A stretch of DNA of 64,000 nucleotides, from positions 5,220,001 through 5,284,000 of the forward strand of contig NC_092520.1 in the NCBI RefSeq assembly GCF_037038585.1. Direction: 5' to 3'. Below the pieces are notes generated by a model. It saw only the letters and a program-made list of their open reading frames with translations, was not told where the DNA came from and searched no databases. The stretch comes from Patagioenas fasciata. Lineage: Eukaryota; Chordata; Aves; Columbiformes; Columbidae. Below are positions 34,429 through 47,117 of the stretch, piece after piece. Position 1 is the first letter of the stretch, and each line of letters begins with the position of its first letter. The translations under genes were made by a program, and so were the position numbers.

Positions 34429-36904
34429 CTGCAAAAGCATGGTGTTCAGTTGCCATGCTCTGACACAGATTTTCCGTATGTCTTTGATACAGTTAGTTGA
34501 TCTCTCAGTCTTTCAGTTTCTTATGAGAATATTAAAGCTTCTCTTACCTTGAGGACGTGCTGTCTGTGAGGGGCTTGGAGATCATGAGAGTGATGGATGG
34601 TACATAACTTGGCACTTATCTGTGCTGCAAAACAGTTTTCCCTCTCCTTTCTGCAAGCACGTACCTCTCTAGCAAAGCTTGCTGTTCAGCCAGTTCTGGT
34701 TGGAATATTTTCTTTTAAGAGCCGGTAAATATGGACGTCTAATGATGCCACTTTTACAGAACAAGATTGACTTCAGAAGATACATAACCCAACCACGGGC
34801 TCATCAGTGGGTCACAAATCTTCTCCGCGAGGGCGCAGTTAATTCACCCCAGCTGCTAGAGCTGCTCCGATATTGTCTTGTGCTCCAATTCTTTCGCTTG
34901 CTGCACCAGCGAGCATTGGGTATATTATTTTTTTCTGGACAATGTCAACTGAAGATCAGAGGTTTTTTTTTTTTATGATTTGCTTCATGAAAGCGTGAGG
35001 TTTTCTGAGCCAAAGACAGAATAGCTTCTGTAACCTAACAGAGGCTGCTCGGCACAGACTGTTCACGTTTGCTGGCTTCCCAGTGGCAAACTCGCAGCAA
35101 GAGCCTCTGAGAGTGATATGTGGAGAATAGATAAAAGACGTAATACGGCAGAGAAGAAAATCTGAAAGCTTTCTCCTGCGTGTATCTGTCTGTTGAGATG
35201 TATTTATTATCAGTTTCGTATAATTTTATATTTTCCAACATATTTCAGATATATGGTGTGATATAAAAATATGTAGTCTCACGACAGCGTTATAAATGAT
35301 TGGAAATTACCAGCTAGGAAGTTTGTAATCTGCAATATATAACACAATGGAAGCATGTTGTATTAAAAAAAAAATCTATATTTCAAAAATAAAATAATAA
35401 AAAAGAAACCCTTGTCAGAAGCAATCTGTTTTCCAGGAATATTCTGGATGTAAAGTGGAGATTTATAAACCCTGCAGCGTGTGCACAGAAAAATGCATGA
35501 AAACACGAGCTGCTGGTTGGTGTTAAACCGCAGTGGTGTTCCTGCAGCTCTCTGCATCCAAGCCATGTGTACGGCATGGACCGATTCCAGCTGGGGATCC
35601 AGCAGCACTGCTTTCCTCCTTTCCAAAGCTTCGGAAGACTCCACTGCCCTGCTGGGGTGTGCGTGGGTACAGGACAGATGTTTGCTAGTCAGCAATTGGC
35701 CTTGCTAAGCTTTGGGCTTGATTCTGGATCTTTTTTTTTTTAAAAAAAATGTATCTATTTTTTCTTATTTTTTTCTTTCCTGGAGACTAGGAAATCGATG
35801 TACTTAGTTTATACAAGGATGTGAAGAGCTGCTGCTCATCACGAAATAAGTGGATGTTTGCGTTCATGTGAAGGCGACTGGATTTTTGACTAACATATAT
35901 TTCAACACAATTGTGCATTCATGGGGATACAGTTCATGTTTTTTTTTTTTTGTGCCAGATATCCAGATATCTGATAATTGAAATAAAACTGAGTGCATCT
36001 GATTTAATAAATAGCAGGCTGTTGTTGCTAGGACTTGCCACCCCGAGAAGCTGTGGCAAGTGCTGTGCATTTGGTTATTGATAACTGTTGATCTATGTGA
36101 CAATAGCAAAAATAATGTTAACCAAACTGGCTCATGGAAAGATGAAAACACCCCAGACTTTCACCCCGGGTTTGGAAACAGGCAGTATCTGCCATTCTCA
36201 TGTTAGCCAGCATGCAGAGGGATGTGGAATGAGTGTATTCACAAAAAAGGAAATACCTAATAATTTAATTTAATGGATAATCTCATGGAGGAGTCCTGAC
36301 ATTTCATGGCATCCTTCGATATCCATTTTTTCTAGTCTTTTATCCATCTGCTAGTCATTAATATCCCTTCGGAAAGCCAGGAATTTCTTTTCCCGCCAAA
36401 GATGCATAAGTTTCCATGCTTCCTTGACTCTCCACAAAGCCTCCAAGAAAATCTCTCCCAGCTACTTGCTAAAAACCTATTTTTAGTGAATAAATTTAGT
36501 GCTGAAGAATAATTCAAACTTTTCCTTCCATGCAGACATCTTCTGTGAGACCAGTGCACCAGTCTGTTCACTTGGTTGGGATGAGCACATGTGGCCAAGG
36601 TTCATGTCCAGGAGATGTTGGTGAGGGTGAGACTCATGGCAATCAATGGCAACCACCATCTGAGCTCAGCTTTACCTCCCTTTATAGCCAGTGAAGAGTA
36701 ATAGTCACTTCCAGAGTGTGAGGCATCTGCCCCGATGGAGCCACCTGTCTTTGGGTGAGAAGGATCATGGCCCGATTTCTCTTGATTGACTGTAACGGGA
36801 GTATAGTGCAATTAGTTGAGTGGATGATGGTGCTTCAGGAGCCTAATGGTGGACAGGATGGATGCCTCCTCTGATCACTTCTGCTGGAGAAGGAGCTGTG
36901 CCTA
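34429..36904. other. Non-coding DNA, possible conserved block at 34740-34930
   Basis: No gene was recognised. Around 34780-34920 the sequence keeps several CpGs (ttctccgcgagggcgcagtt, ctgctccgatattg) in otherwise CpG-poor DNA. Selection could explain that. T-runs lie at about 34967-34975, 35731-35740 and 35939-35951. Confidence 0.35.
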
Positions 36905-37232
36905 CTCTATGTGACTAAAAAGGGGCAATAAGAAAGATGGGGACAGACTCCAGCAGGGCCTGTTGCGATGGGGGCGTGATGGTTTTAAACTAAAGGAGGG
37001 GAGATTCAGACCAGACATGAGGAAGAAATTGTTCACAATGAAGGTGGTGAGAGCCTGTCCCAGGTTGTCCAGAGAGGTGGTGGATGAACCATCCCTGGAG
37101 ACATCCCAGGCCAGGCTGGACGGGGCTCTGAGCAACCTGAGCTGGTGAAGATGTCCCTGCTCATGGCAGGGGTGGCACTGGATGAGCTTTGAAGGTCCCT
37201 TCCAACCTAAACTATTCTATGATTCTATGGTT
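36905..37232 (+). mobile_element. CR1 fragment, GAGCTGGTGAAGATG subfamily, longest copy
   Basis: At about 330 bp this is the longest member of its subfamily here. It carries 'gatggttttaaactaaagga', 'gacatgaggaagaaattg', and the subfamily marker block, ending ctattctatgattctatgg. It provides the reference for where the shorter copies are truncated. Confidence 0.92.
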
Positions 37233-38564
37233 CAAGGTCTGAAAGGGACCAGTGAGAGCTTTGGGTTCAAGTGTGCATTAAACTTTATCTGTACTCCTGG
37301 GTGGCTGGTGGTACAGTGACCTCAAGGGTGGAACAAAATGCCGATGCAAAATAGGTACCTGAAAATGGACAGAGAGGTACTTACGGGACTGAGAGCGGAT
37401 TCGTTCGGTCCTTTTAAAATATACTGAAAACAAGCACAAACACTAATGGCCTCTTCAGTAGTTGGAAGATATTATCATTAATGGACTTCTGTGCTCACTG
37501 TCCACTCTCTGCCTAAAATTTGTTTGGTGTCATTGTCCAAAGGCAGACAATATTGCCTGGGCTAATTCTCTCTGAGTTAATGGGCAATGTGGACTTGAGG
37601 GATTTCAGGTGGCAGAGCTATAAAATATTTAGGGAGATATGGACTGATACTGTTTCAAAATAGTCCAAAGCAACACATCAAAACAAATTTTTGAGATACG
37701 AGAACTATGTTCCCTGCATATCGGTGTATTTTCCACTCCATCTCTCTTTTTTTTTTTTTTCAGAAATAACCCTGGGGAAAAGGATAAAAAAGAAACCAAA
37801 AAACACTAAAGTCAAAGGTGGGAGGATTTGATGGTTCTATATAAACCCTGCATTTGCTGCATTTCAGCTCATTTTTTTGTGAAGATGGAAAATTTTGTAC
37901 TTGCGACTTATAATCTTGCGATGTTACATTTGCACAAGACTGGGGAAGGTGGGGGGAAGATGAGGAACGCATTTCTGGTAATATCTAGCTGGTTTTATTA
38001 GACCATAGGCTAATTCCCAATCTTTATTTTATGCAAGCTTATTTACAGTACATTATCATTTCATTTATGGGCCCCTCGGAGCTCTCAATCACTTTGGGGA
38101 GCACTCTGAATTTGCATTTCATCACGTATTAATGAAGTGTTAATAGCTCACCCAAGTCATTTTTGAGCAAATACCACGTGATGCGTTTGTTTTGTTCAAC
38201 CACCCCATGTGCTTTGCTAATATATGACCGGTGGGGACAAGGCGTACGCCACCTTACTGCTAATTTCTTCTTCCTTTGCTTGCTTTGCTTGCACACCATG
38301 TCCCAGCCTTTTGGGGACCTTTCTGCAGAAGATGGAGCTCCTGAAGCTCTGTGCACCACATCTGGTGGCAGAGGGCAGGAGAACGAGGCAGAACCATTGA
38401 AAATTGGGCAATTTATGGAGGGTGGTCCAAGGCGGGAGATCTAGATGTGCACACATCTGGCTGCCGGCTTACTGGGTGTCCAGAGATCAGGTAGAACATT
38501 GCCTGGAGGAGCAAGGGTGGTGGATTACCTTTTGCTGCCTAAATTGGTAGGGCTGGAGGTCTGA
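37233..38564. other. Non-coding DNA, possible conserved block at 37980-38200
   Basis: No gene was recognised. Between about 38090 and 38170 the sequence has several ATTA/TAAT cores and an E-box (cacgtg in aaataccacgtgatgcg). This looks like regulatory sequence but is unproven. A T-run lies at about 37748-37761. Confidence 0.35.
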
Positions 38565-38695
38565 GTCACAGAATCACAGAATCACAGAATCACAGAATCG
38601 ACTGGGTTGGAAAAGACCTCAGAGATCATCCAGTCCAACCCTTGGTCCAACTCCAGTCCATTGACCAGATCATGGCACTAAGTCCATGCCATGCT
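38565..38695 (-). mobile_element. CR1 3'-end fragment with four terminal octamers
   Basis: The plus strand starts with about four tandem CACAGAAT octamers (GATTCTGT on the sense strand) at about 38567-38598. It continues 'gttggaaaagacctcagaga' and 'ccagatcatggcactaagtc'. The latter block matches, in opposite orientation, the copy at 50950-51117, so both belong to one subfamily. Confidence 0.9.
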
Positions 38696-40908
38696 CTTCA
38701 GCTTGCTCAGGGATTTGGGGATTTTGACTTGCCTGTTACTGCCTGTCCTCCAGCACTTCATTCTGTCAGTGTGATTGCTACTGGGTATTGATTTCTGGTG
38801 TGTTCTTCCACCCAGACCAAGAGTAATATTTCCTGGATTTATTATTTTTTTTTTAAATTGAGCTGAGTAAAGAACAAAAAATGAAGATTTGCATTCATGG
38901 GCAACTTCATCTTTGCTTTTTTTTTTTGGCAAAATGAACAAGTTCCAAATGAAGGGGGAGAAAACCATCCCTTTCATCACCCTTAATTTTTCCCAGTAGT
39001 GAGGAGACATACGTTTTCCGTATTCCCTCCCACAGCTTGTGCAGCCCTCAGTTCAGGTGAGTTTACTGAAAAGGAGCGAGAGAGTGAGGAAGGAAACTAC
39101 ATAAAACATGTTACATTTTTTTACTTTCCTTTTGTTTTTTTGTCTCCCACCGCTGCCTGATGCCTTCAGCCCTGACCTGGCAGCGCTTTGGAAGAGTGCT
39201 GCAGTACAGAGAAGAATCAAATCTGAAATTTCAGAGGATCTGCTGCTGGGTATCACACTAACCAAGGAGGATGTTGCAGGATTGGGCTCATGCAAGTGAT
39301 GGGAAAAGTTGCGATGATGTATTTTAAAACCACTTTCAGGAAGAGCTTAGTGATAGGTCTGTAATAAATGCTCTGAGCCCATTTCAGATGTCAGTGCCAT
39401 GTGAGAGAGAGAGTGATAAGGCTTCTGCAGAAGGTTTTATTGTCCCGAAAACAAGCCCCCTTGAGCAATCCCCAGCATCCCCTTGCAGCCAAGGCAAGGG
39501 GACTGGGACACAGGAAGCTGCGATGGGGATAATGGAGACTTGTGTTCTGCATCATGGACCCTGATCACCTTGAAAGACTTGGAGAGACAACGCCTGCCTG
39601 ATGAGCAGACCTGGTTACTAATTCAGCGCTCCTGTTAGTGTGGAATGATGTTCACAGCCCCCTGCAAAGGACAGGGATGTGCTTCTTGCAGCCTTTGCAG
39701 CCCCACCTGGACCACACAAGATCCATCATGGAGCTCTGCTGAAGGGATGCTGTAGCATTTAAACATATTCGAGAAGCACGACGCCTCCTTTTCTTTTTAA
39801 TGTACCTCCCATGAATTCTCTAGGATACGTGACAGGACGCGACCCTCTTACAACTGACCTTTTAATAACAATAAAATCACTCAGCGGTGCACTTTATTTT
39901 GATTTATCATTGCACAACATAAAGGGATTATATATCAAAGGGGCACTAAAATGATAAGACTAATAAGAAGAGACCAGAGGAAGATGGGGAATAGTACTGG
40001 AAGAAGTTTCATTGGTATTTTCAGTCAAAAGAAATAGGAAACCATGGCTTATCTTGAACGGCCGTGGGAAGGGTGGTTTTTTCCTTCCCAATAGCTGAAA
40101 ATGCAGAGAACATGTCAAAATAAACTCATATTAAAAAAAAAAAAATGTACAGGCTATGTAGAATCTATCTCAAATAATTGGAATACTGGACTCCTTCTGC
40201 AGGCTTCAGCTATGTTATTGTTTGCATTTAAATTATTTTCAAAAAGGGGATTTATCCAGAGCCTTCATACATTTTGATTTTATTTCTTTTTTATTATCAG
40301 GGCACTTTGATCCATTGTCACAGAAAATATCAAAAGTTAGACTGACAAACACGTAAATATTATCTTTTAAGAGAAGAACTCACAAAAGGGGCAATCATTG
40401 CTCAAGAGCTGCTATTTTATGCCCCTTCCAAACACTGGGAAGAAATGTTGGGGGGCTGTTCTTATGTTCCTGCAAGTGATTTGTAAAGAATTTGCTGCTG
40501 GGGAGAGATTCACAGCTGAGGTGGAGCAATTCTGTTGTCTTTGGAATTGCAGCAGGGCCTGACGACCATGGTCATGGCTGGATCCCACACAATGGTACAC
40601 GGTCTCTCCAATGGATCTTGGATGGAGGACAACCCATCTGTGCTGGTGTGGGTAGTTGTCTGTCTCTTGGACCAGCAGATCCACTGGTGAGTCTATGGAC
40701 ACGGTGTGGAGCACCCACAGAGCATCAAGGTAGTGGTGTTAGAAGAAAACATCAAGGTAAACCCTTAGGTTTGGACTGAAGTGAAACCTGCTGGTGTTAA
40801 CATTTGTTCTGTGCTGTCCAAGCATGTGTCACTGTGTAAAGAGGATGTGGACATCGAAGCAGACTTAGCAATCAGAAATAACCCAGTAAGGTTCTTCTCT
40901 GTTCTCCC
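38696..40908. other. Non-coding DNA, possible conserved block at 39790-39990
   Basis: No gene was recognised. A strong pyrimidine tract with AG at 39168-39169 precedes an 80-nt stretch and a GT at 39250, but there is no coding similarity. At about 39820-39960 AT-rich sequence with retained CpGs (gtgacaggacgcgaccctct, tcactcagcggtgcac) resembles conserved non-coding DNA. An A-run lies at about 40132-40145. Confidence 0.35.
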
Positions 40909-41180
40909 AGGTAACAAGTGATAGGATGAGAGGAAATGGCCCCAAGTTGCACCAGGGGCAAGATTGGACATTGGGAAAAAATTATTCACAGAAAGGGCTT
41001 TTGGACATTGGAACAGGGTGCCCAGGGTAGTGGTGGAGTCACCATCCCTGGAGGGGTTCAAATGATGTTTAGATGAGGTTCTTAGGGACATGGTTTAGTG
41101 CCAGAGTTATGCTAATGGTTGGACTCAATGATCTTGAGGGTTTTTTCCAAACAAAATAATTGTATGATTCTATGATTCTA
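40909..41180 (+). mobile_element. CR1 3'-end fragment
   Basis: It reads 'caagtgataggatgagagga', 'ttattcacagaaagggcttt', 'ggagtcaccatccctggagg' and 'gttggactcaatgatcttga', then ends in tatgattctatgattcta. Confidence 0.93.
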
Positions 41181-42261
41181 AGTCCCCCAGCTTCATTGCA
41201 CGTGGTAGTGAACCACAGCCAGGAGCAGAGATGGTCTGGAGGATGGAACTTCTACAAGCGAGAGGCTGAAGCAGGCAGAGACCAACCACGGTGTTTGAAC
41301 AAAGAATACACTTGTCAAGGTGACATACATGGCAACAAAAATGATTTGTGAATTTGAGTTACGTTTGAATGGATTCAGTAAAAGATGCTGGGAAAACTTA
41401 GGAAATGTCAAAACATGAATTATTTTTCCTTTATAGATTACTGAAAATGAATGTTTTGCATTTTTCAGTGATATTCAAATGAATTCTAGTTCCACCAGAG
41501 CGTTTTGGTTACAAAGATTGATTTAGGATAAAAGAAGAAATTTTTTTTTTTAAAACATGCCCAAATCATTTTGTATGAAACTAAAGGTTTGGAGTGAGCT
41601 TTTTGTCATTGTTCGGCCAAGAATAAGCCAAATTTCTCCCTTCTAGTTCTACCTGACCTCATTTCTCCTCCAATTTTTATTTCAGCAGAGCAACAATAGC
41701 ACCAGGAAAGGTCTGCTACCAGGAGGCTAAAATTCCGCTCATCAGCATAGACACAGGAGGTTACCTAGTCCAGCCTCTTTCTTCTGCTATAAGCCTTTGG
41801 AATTACCAAACATTAACATTTCATCAGTTAGGGGATTTGGATGGCAGCTTGCACAATAGCTGTGTAAAAGCAATACTGGCTGTGCTGAAATTCAGTCTTT
41901 TCGAGGGTATTTCGAGCGCAGCTGCTGTGGTTAATTCAAGTGCACGTTGTGACTGTCAGACCACGTAGCCTGGCCAGTCCACTAATGTCACAGCTGGGCT
42001 CCAGTCCACTGCATGCCCAGGAAGATGTTAATCCACTGGAGACTGTGAAAAGCAGCAAAACAAACAGGTGTGAAAACACAAGGAAGAAGGAAAGGAAAGA
42101 AATATGTCTAAATAAGGGGTTGGCATGCTCTTTCATGGCTCTTGTCTTTGAGAAATCCCCAGAGGGATGTGAAATGAGTGTTAATGAGGCACTGGAAGAT
42201 CACAGACCTTGGGATGAGAGGAAGGAGGTAAACAGCAGCCAGAGCTGGAGAAAAGACACAG
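41181..42261. other. Non-coding spacer
   Basis: Nothing recognisable was found. A 127-codon open frame (41940-42323) ends inside the next CR1 and shows no family motif. Confidence 0.5.
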
Positions 42262-42402
42262 ACAATTTTTACACTGAGGGTGATAAAACACTGTCCCAGG
42301 TTGGCCAGAGAGGTGGTGGATGAACCATCCCTGGAGACATCCCAGGCCAGGCTGGACGGGGCTCTGAGCAACCTGAGCTGGTGAAGATGTCCCTGCTCAT
42401 GG
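42262..42402 (+). mobile_element. CR1 fragment lacking its 3' end, GAGCTGGTGAAGATG subfamily
   Basis: It starts at 'acaatttttacactgagggt' and runs through 'cctggagacatcccaggcca' to 'tccctgctcatgg'. There it stops abruptly, without the terminal octamers that all related copies have. The 3' end was probably lost by deletion after insertion. Confidence 0.9.
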
Positions 42403-42989
42403 CTCTGATGCTGCTTCCTGTCCCATCTGAAATGGGTACTTCAGCCTGTTCCTGAATGAAGACCTTCGTAAAAGACATTTTCAGGTTTGCAGTTTTATCC
42501 TGTTGCCTAATTTTGGAACTGAGATCCTCATTGAGTGTTACTATGAGTCTGTGGAACATTTAATTTTCTATTCCAGAAGGGCAAGACAAGAGACAAAGAG
42601 GAAATCGCCAAGTTCAAAAGATTGGGTTGGGTTTTCTCCAAGTTCATTTGACTTTGTTTTACTGTACAGCCAGATCCTCCTCTTATCTGAGGTGCCTGTC
42701 CAAGGAGGACGGTCTCATGGACAGAGAAGACGCAACCAACCACCAGCACAATTAGTTGCTCAATCCAATTGCTCAATCAATTGGTCAGCTCCACTGTAGA
42801 GAAGTGTGTGGCAGTGGGTTCTTCCTCTATGTATTTCGTCTGGAAGTCTACATTTAGGAGGATTAATTTGGCCACCTCTAAGTAGTTTTACTTCGCAAAA
42901 TGTAAAAACAAGATTGCTGTTCATGCCATCAGAAGTGCTTTCATAGAGGAGTCTGCTTTTTCCTACTTGATCATAGAAGATATTAAAAT
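42403..42989. other. Non-coding spacer
   Basis: Nothing recognisable was seen. Confidence 0.5.
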
Positions 42990-43678
42990 CAGGGGAAAGG
43001 GACCTGGGGGTCCTGGTGGACAGCAGGATGACCATGAGCCAGCACTGGGCTCTTGTGGCCAGGAAGGCCAATGGTACCTGGGGTGGATTAGAAGGGGGGT
43101 GGTCAGTAGGTCAGAGAGGTTCTCCTGCCCCTCTGCTCTGCCCTGGTGAGACCACACCTGGAATATTGTGTCCAGTTGTGGCCCCTCAGTTCCAGAAGGA
43201 CAGGGAACTGCTTGAGAGAGTCCAGCGCAGGGCAACAAAGATGCTGAAGGGAGTGGAGCATCTCCCGTGTGAGGAAAGGCTGAGGGAGCTGGGGCTCTGG
43301 AACTTGGAGAAGAGGAGACTGAGGGGTGACCTTATTAATGTTTATAAATATGTAAAGGGTGAGTGTCAGGAGGATGGAGCCAGGCTCTTCTCGGTGACAA
43401 CCAATGATAGGACAAGGGGTAATGGGTTCAAACTGGAACACAGGAGGTTCCACTTAAATTTGAGAAGAAACTTCTTCCCAGTGTGGGTGGCAGAGCCTGG
43501 CCCAGGCTGCCCAGGGAGGTTGTGGAGTCTCCTTCTCTGCAGACATTCAAACCCGCCTGGACACCTTCCTGTGGAACCTCAGCTGGGTGTTCCTGCTCCG
43601 ACCGGGGGAATTACACTGGATGAGATTTCAAGTTCCCTTCCAATCCCTGACATTCTGGGATTCTGTGATTCTGTGATT
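42990..43678 (+). mobile_element. CR1 LINE, 5'-truncated (about 0.69 kb)
   Basis: It starts in ORF2 at 'aggggaaagggacctggggg' and ends in ggattctgtgattctgtgatt. The frame preserves [16 protein letters not shown], then shifts. It returns to frame at [20 protein letters not shown] and [18 protein letters not shown], and shifts again near WVAEPGPG. A 300-codon open frame starting at 43016 is a product of these shifts and runs out of the repeat into flanking DNA, so it is not a gene. An A-run of about 18 bases lies about 100 bp beyond the end (43777-43794). Confidence 0.93.
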
Positions 43679-44626
43679 AATCCTTGGACCTGGATCACTC
43701 CATTGCACAGGTTCATGGCCAGAGCCAGAGCGTGTGCCAGCACAGATGGCTTTGTTAGATGTGTGAGGAATATATTAAAAAAAAAAAAAAAAAAGATAAG
43801 AAGAAAAATGCATTTCAAGAGTCATCAGCCTTCCAACTTTGAAGTGCCAGGGCATGTTTGCTGCAGTCGTTTCTCAAGGTCCCCACAGAATTGCCGAGAA
43901 GAAGAAAGCCGTGTTTAGAAAAGCTGCCGGATGACGAGACCCGGGGATGTAGGGCACTGAGCAATCACACGGCGCTTTGCTTGCTCAAAGTGCCCCTGGG
44001 GGGAGGAGAGCAGCGATGGGGCTGTGGGTACGTGTCTGTGAGCATGGGGGGAGAGCAGGAAGGGGTGGAAGATCCTCCTAAATGCTAAGAAATACCTGGA
44101 AAATGCCTCGTGTGTCTGCTCCTTTTAAACATACACACTTTTTTATTTATATATGTGTATTTCTATGTGAATGTAAATCCCCTTTTCAGTAGGGGACTAT
44201 GAGAAGCCCACCAACCCCACACAGCTTAGTGTGCCTGAGGGCCACGTAGGTGTGAAGCTCTGAGTTTCCAAAAGCTGATGGGTATGTAGGTGACCTTCCT
44301 TGGTGCTGTCTCACCAAATGCTGGAGGTGGCTTTTTCTGGTGTGACATCCAGAGGCAGATGAATTCTTGGGGGGGCAGCAAGAGGGTGTGCAGAAGAGGC
44401 AGAGCAATGCTGATGGGCAGTATATTCTTGATCCAATTGTTTGCCCCGAAGCAGAGCTGACACAAAGACTTATGCTACGAACAGAAGAAGACCCTAGTGC
44501 AGAACATACCCAGAATTACAGAAAAGACACTCTCATGGGGTCTGACCTCTTACAGCTGCTCTTTTAGGACCCTAGATCAAAACCCAGACATCACTGAGAT
44601 CTAACACCTAACATCAAAATGTAGAG
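43679..44626. other. Non-coding spacer with an A18 run
   Basis: A pure A-run sits at 43777-43794. Avian CR1 does not normally leave such tails, so I read it as simple sequence. Nothing else is recognisable. Confidence 0.5.
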
Positions 44627-45040
44627 CCTTATGAGGAAAGGCTGAGGGAGCTGGGTCTCTTTAGCTTGGAGGAGACCTAGGGGTGACCTCATTAATGTTA
44701 TACAACTATATAAAGGGTGAGTGTCAGGAGGATGGAACCAGGCTCTTCTTGGTGACAACCAATGACAGGACAAGAAGCAATGGGTTCAAAGTGGAACACA
44801 AAAGGTTCCACTTAAATTTGAGAAGAAACTTCTTCTCAGTGAGGGTGTCAGAGCCTGGCCCAGGCTGCCCAGGGAGGTTGTGGAGTCTCCTTCTCTGCAG
44901 ACATTCAAACCCGCCTGGACACCTTCCTGTGGAACCTCAGCTGGGTGTTCCTGCTCCATGGGGGGATTGCACTGGATGATCCTTCGAGGTCCCTTCCAAT
45001 CCCTGACATTCTGGGATTCTGTGTAATTCTGTGGTTCTGT
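44627..45040 (+). mobile_element. CR1 LINE, 5'-truncated (about 0.41 kb)
   Basis: It starts at 'ccttatgaggaaaggctgag' and ends after 'cattctgggattctgtg'. The sequence is closest to the 42990-43678 copy (shared 'ccaatccctgacattctggg' end), so the two are same-subfamily insertions 1 kb apart. It has about five bases missing in the 'ggagaagaggag' block, resembling but not identical to the loss in the 2534-3840 copy. Confidence 0.92.
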
Positions 45041-45393
45041 ATTTAGAGGTGAAAAAATCTCCTGTATCTCATTGCCATCCATGCATTGGCCCTGAAGGTC
45101 CCAGTGGCAAGTCAGTAAGATCTTCAAGGTAGTCACACCTTTGGGCCACCCTTGGGCTCCTTGACTGTTGCCAAGGTTGGGGTACTTTCTTCCTGCCCCA
45201 GGAATGCTTATCCTTGGCAGTATAAATATGGGAAATTTTTAGGTGTAGAAATAGGTAACTCCTGCCTGACCCTTGGTGATGTCTTGGCTCCAGTGTCTCC
45301 TGCCGTGAGCTTGTCTGTGGTTGGTTCATGGCTACATGTGGATGTGGACTGCCATGTGTTGGGTTTGGACATATAGTAAGGAAGTCATTCAAG
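45041..45393. other. Non-coding spacer
   Basis: Nothing recognisable was seen. Confidence 0.5.
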
Positions 45394-45547
45394 CATCACC
45401 ACCCCTGGAGGTGTTTAAAAGACACGTAGATGAGGTTCTTAGGGACATGGTTTAGTGGTGGAATTGGCAGTGTTATGTTAATGCTTGGACTCAATAATCT
45501 TGAGGGTCTTTTTCAACCAAAATTATTCTATGATTCCATGATTCTAT
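45394..45547 (+). mobile_element. CR1 3'-end fragment
   Basis: It reads 'gatgaggttcttagggacat', 'ggactcaataatcttgaggg' and ends in attctatgattccatgattctat. Confidence 0.9.
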
Positions 45548-46907
45548 CTTCTGAAGTTGTCTGAAAATCAGAAACTCCAGATTATTTCTGCTGCTGAACC
45601 TTTTGCTCCTGTTTACAAACAAGATCCCTCTTACAGTGAAGATTACACACAGGAATCCAAAAACAGCCAGTTCTTCCCCAAAGACTTTCTGAAATGCAGA
45701 AAACCCTGGGTTCCAGTCCCACTCCGGTGTGAAGAAGAACCCACTCACCTCCAGTGGTGAGAGACCTGGCCAGCCCAATGGTGCCGTTCCCAAATGCTCT
45801 TTGATCCTTGCACTCTGAAATCAGCCCCTATTAAATATTACTTTCTTACGGGGGTGTGGGAACAGCTCTAATTAAAAATGCCGTGACTCGGATAGCAAAG
45901 TAATGAGATTCAATGAGAAGAAAACTCAGCTCAGACGAAGTTGTGCCAGCAAGTGAGTGGCACAGGGCCTTGGAGTCACGGCTTTTCCATTATTTATCCC
46001 TCAACTGCATGATCTCAGGCCAAAGATTTGACCTCAGTGCCTTACTAGTCCTGCTTATAAAATGGAGGTAATATTTTCTGTAGCTCGAAGGAGATTTCTA
46101 AGCAGAAACAAAGCACAGGTATAAAGTGCAGCTATTGCAAATGACCTCAAAGTCCTTATTTATTTTTACGCTTCATTTTCAAATCAGTTTTAGTCCATTT
46201 TTTCACTGAAGTCTGGGATTTGTAGAGGTGATTTCATTAACACCTTTCTAGTGGCATCGTGGGGTGTATTTTCAAAATCTTCTGCCAGCCTGTGACCTGC
46301 CGTGGCTTATTAACCTGCTGCCTTGATTGTCCCCATAGCACTGATGAGCAGCCCTGCTCATTAAGGATGCTTTTCTGCCAGGCTTTTCACACTCCGGCTT
46401 CAGATTTAGGCCCTCAGGGTTTTGGAGCTCAGATTGATAGTAGATGATGAGGTCTAGTTATGTAAAACTCCTGGAGGACACAAGTATCTCCCGGATGGAA
46501 AATAACAACCTAATGATGAGCTAACGGAGCCCTCTCATCTCTTGCTCTTGGAGGTAGAAATCAAAGCCATCGCACGGTCCTGCTGGCTTAGAGCATCTCA
46601 CTTGCGGGTCTGGCTTGGCTGAACAAGTTCTCTAATGATCTGGTCACCAGCTTCCCCTGCCTGAGAAACCCTGGGGTAAGAAAACATATTCTGAACTTCA
46701 GATTAAAAAACTCTGCTCTGTGACTCAAGAAGTGGACTCAGAGCTGCTTGAGCATCCCAAGCAATGTGTCAGGCCAAAGTCCAAACTCAGAACCGTGTTT
46801 TGGCTGTGGTTCTGTTTTGTTTGATTCAGAGAGTGGGAGATGAGATGGTTTGAATCCCGAAAACACTGACTTGTTGACCACAAGGATGCAGTGCGTGCCC
46901 TGCCATA
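45548..46907. other. Non-coding DNA, no gene seen
   Basis: No recognisable gene or repeat was found. Confidence 0.5.
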
Positions 46908-47117
46908 AGGAACGATTTTTTACCATGAGGATGGTAAAACAGTGTCCCAGGTTGGCCAGAGAGGTGGTGGATGAACCATCCCTGGAGACATCCCAGGCCA
47001 GGCTGGACGGGGCTCTGAGCAACCTGAGCTGGTGGAGATGTCCCTGCTCATGGCAGGGGTGGCACTGGGTGAGATTTGAATGTCCCTTCCAACCCAAACT
47101 ATTCTATGATTCTGTTT
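46908..47117 (+). mobile_element. CR1 3'-end fragment, GAGCTGGTGAAGATG subfamily
   Basis: It starts near 'cataaggaacgattttttac', carries 'gagcaacctgagctggtgga', and ends ctattctatgattctg. A 216-codon plus-strand frame (46850-47500) crosses this repeat into unrelated flanking DNA. Half of it is antisense or sense repeat sequence and the rest is unrecognised. Confidence 0.92.

Noticed and set aside
39170-39249. Possible 80-bp plus-strand exon after a strong pyrimidine tract
   Set aside because: The acceptor is good, but the donor is mediocre, the length is not a multiple of three and no homology is recognised.
43016-43918. Plus-strand 300-codon open frame
   Set aside because: It stitches frameshifted CR1 ORF2 pieces to flanking DNA and an A-run, which makes it an artefact of repeat decay.
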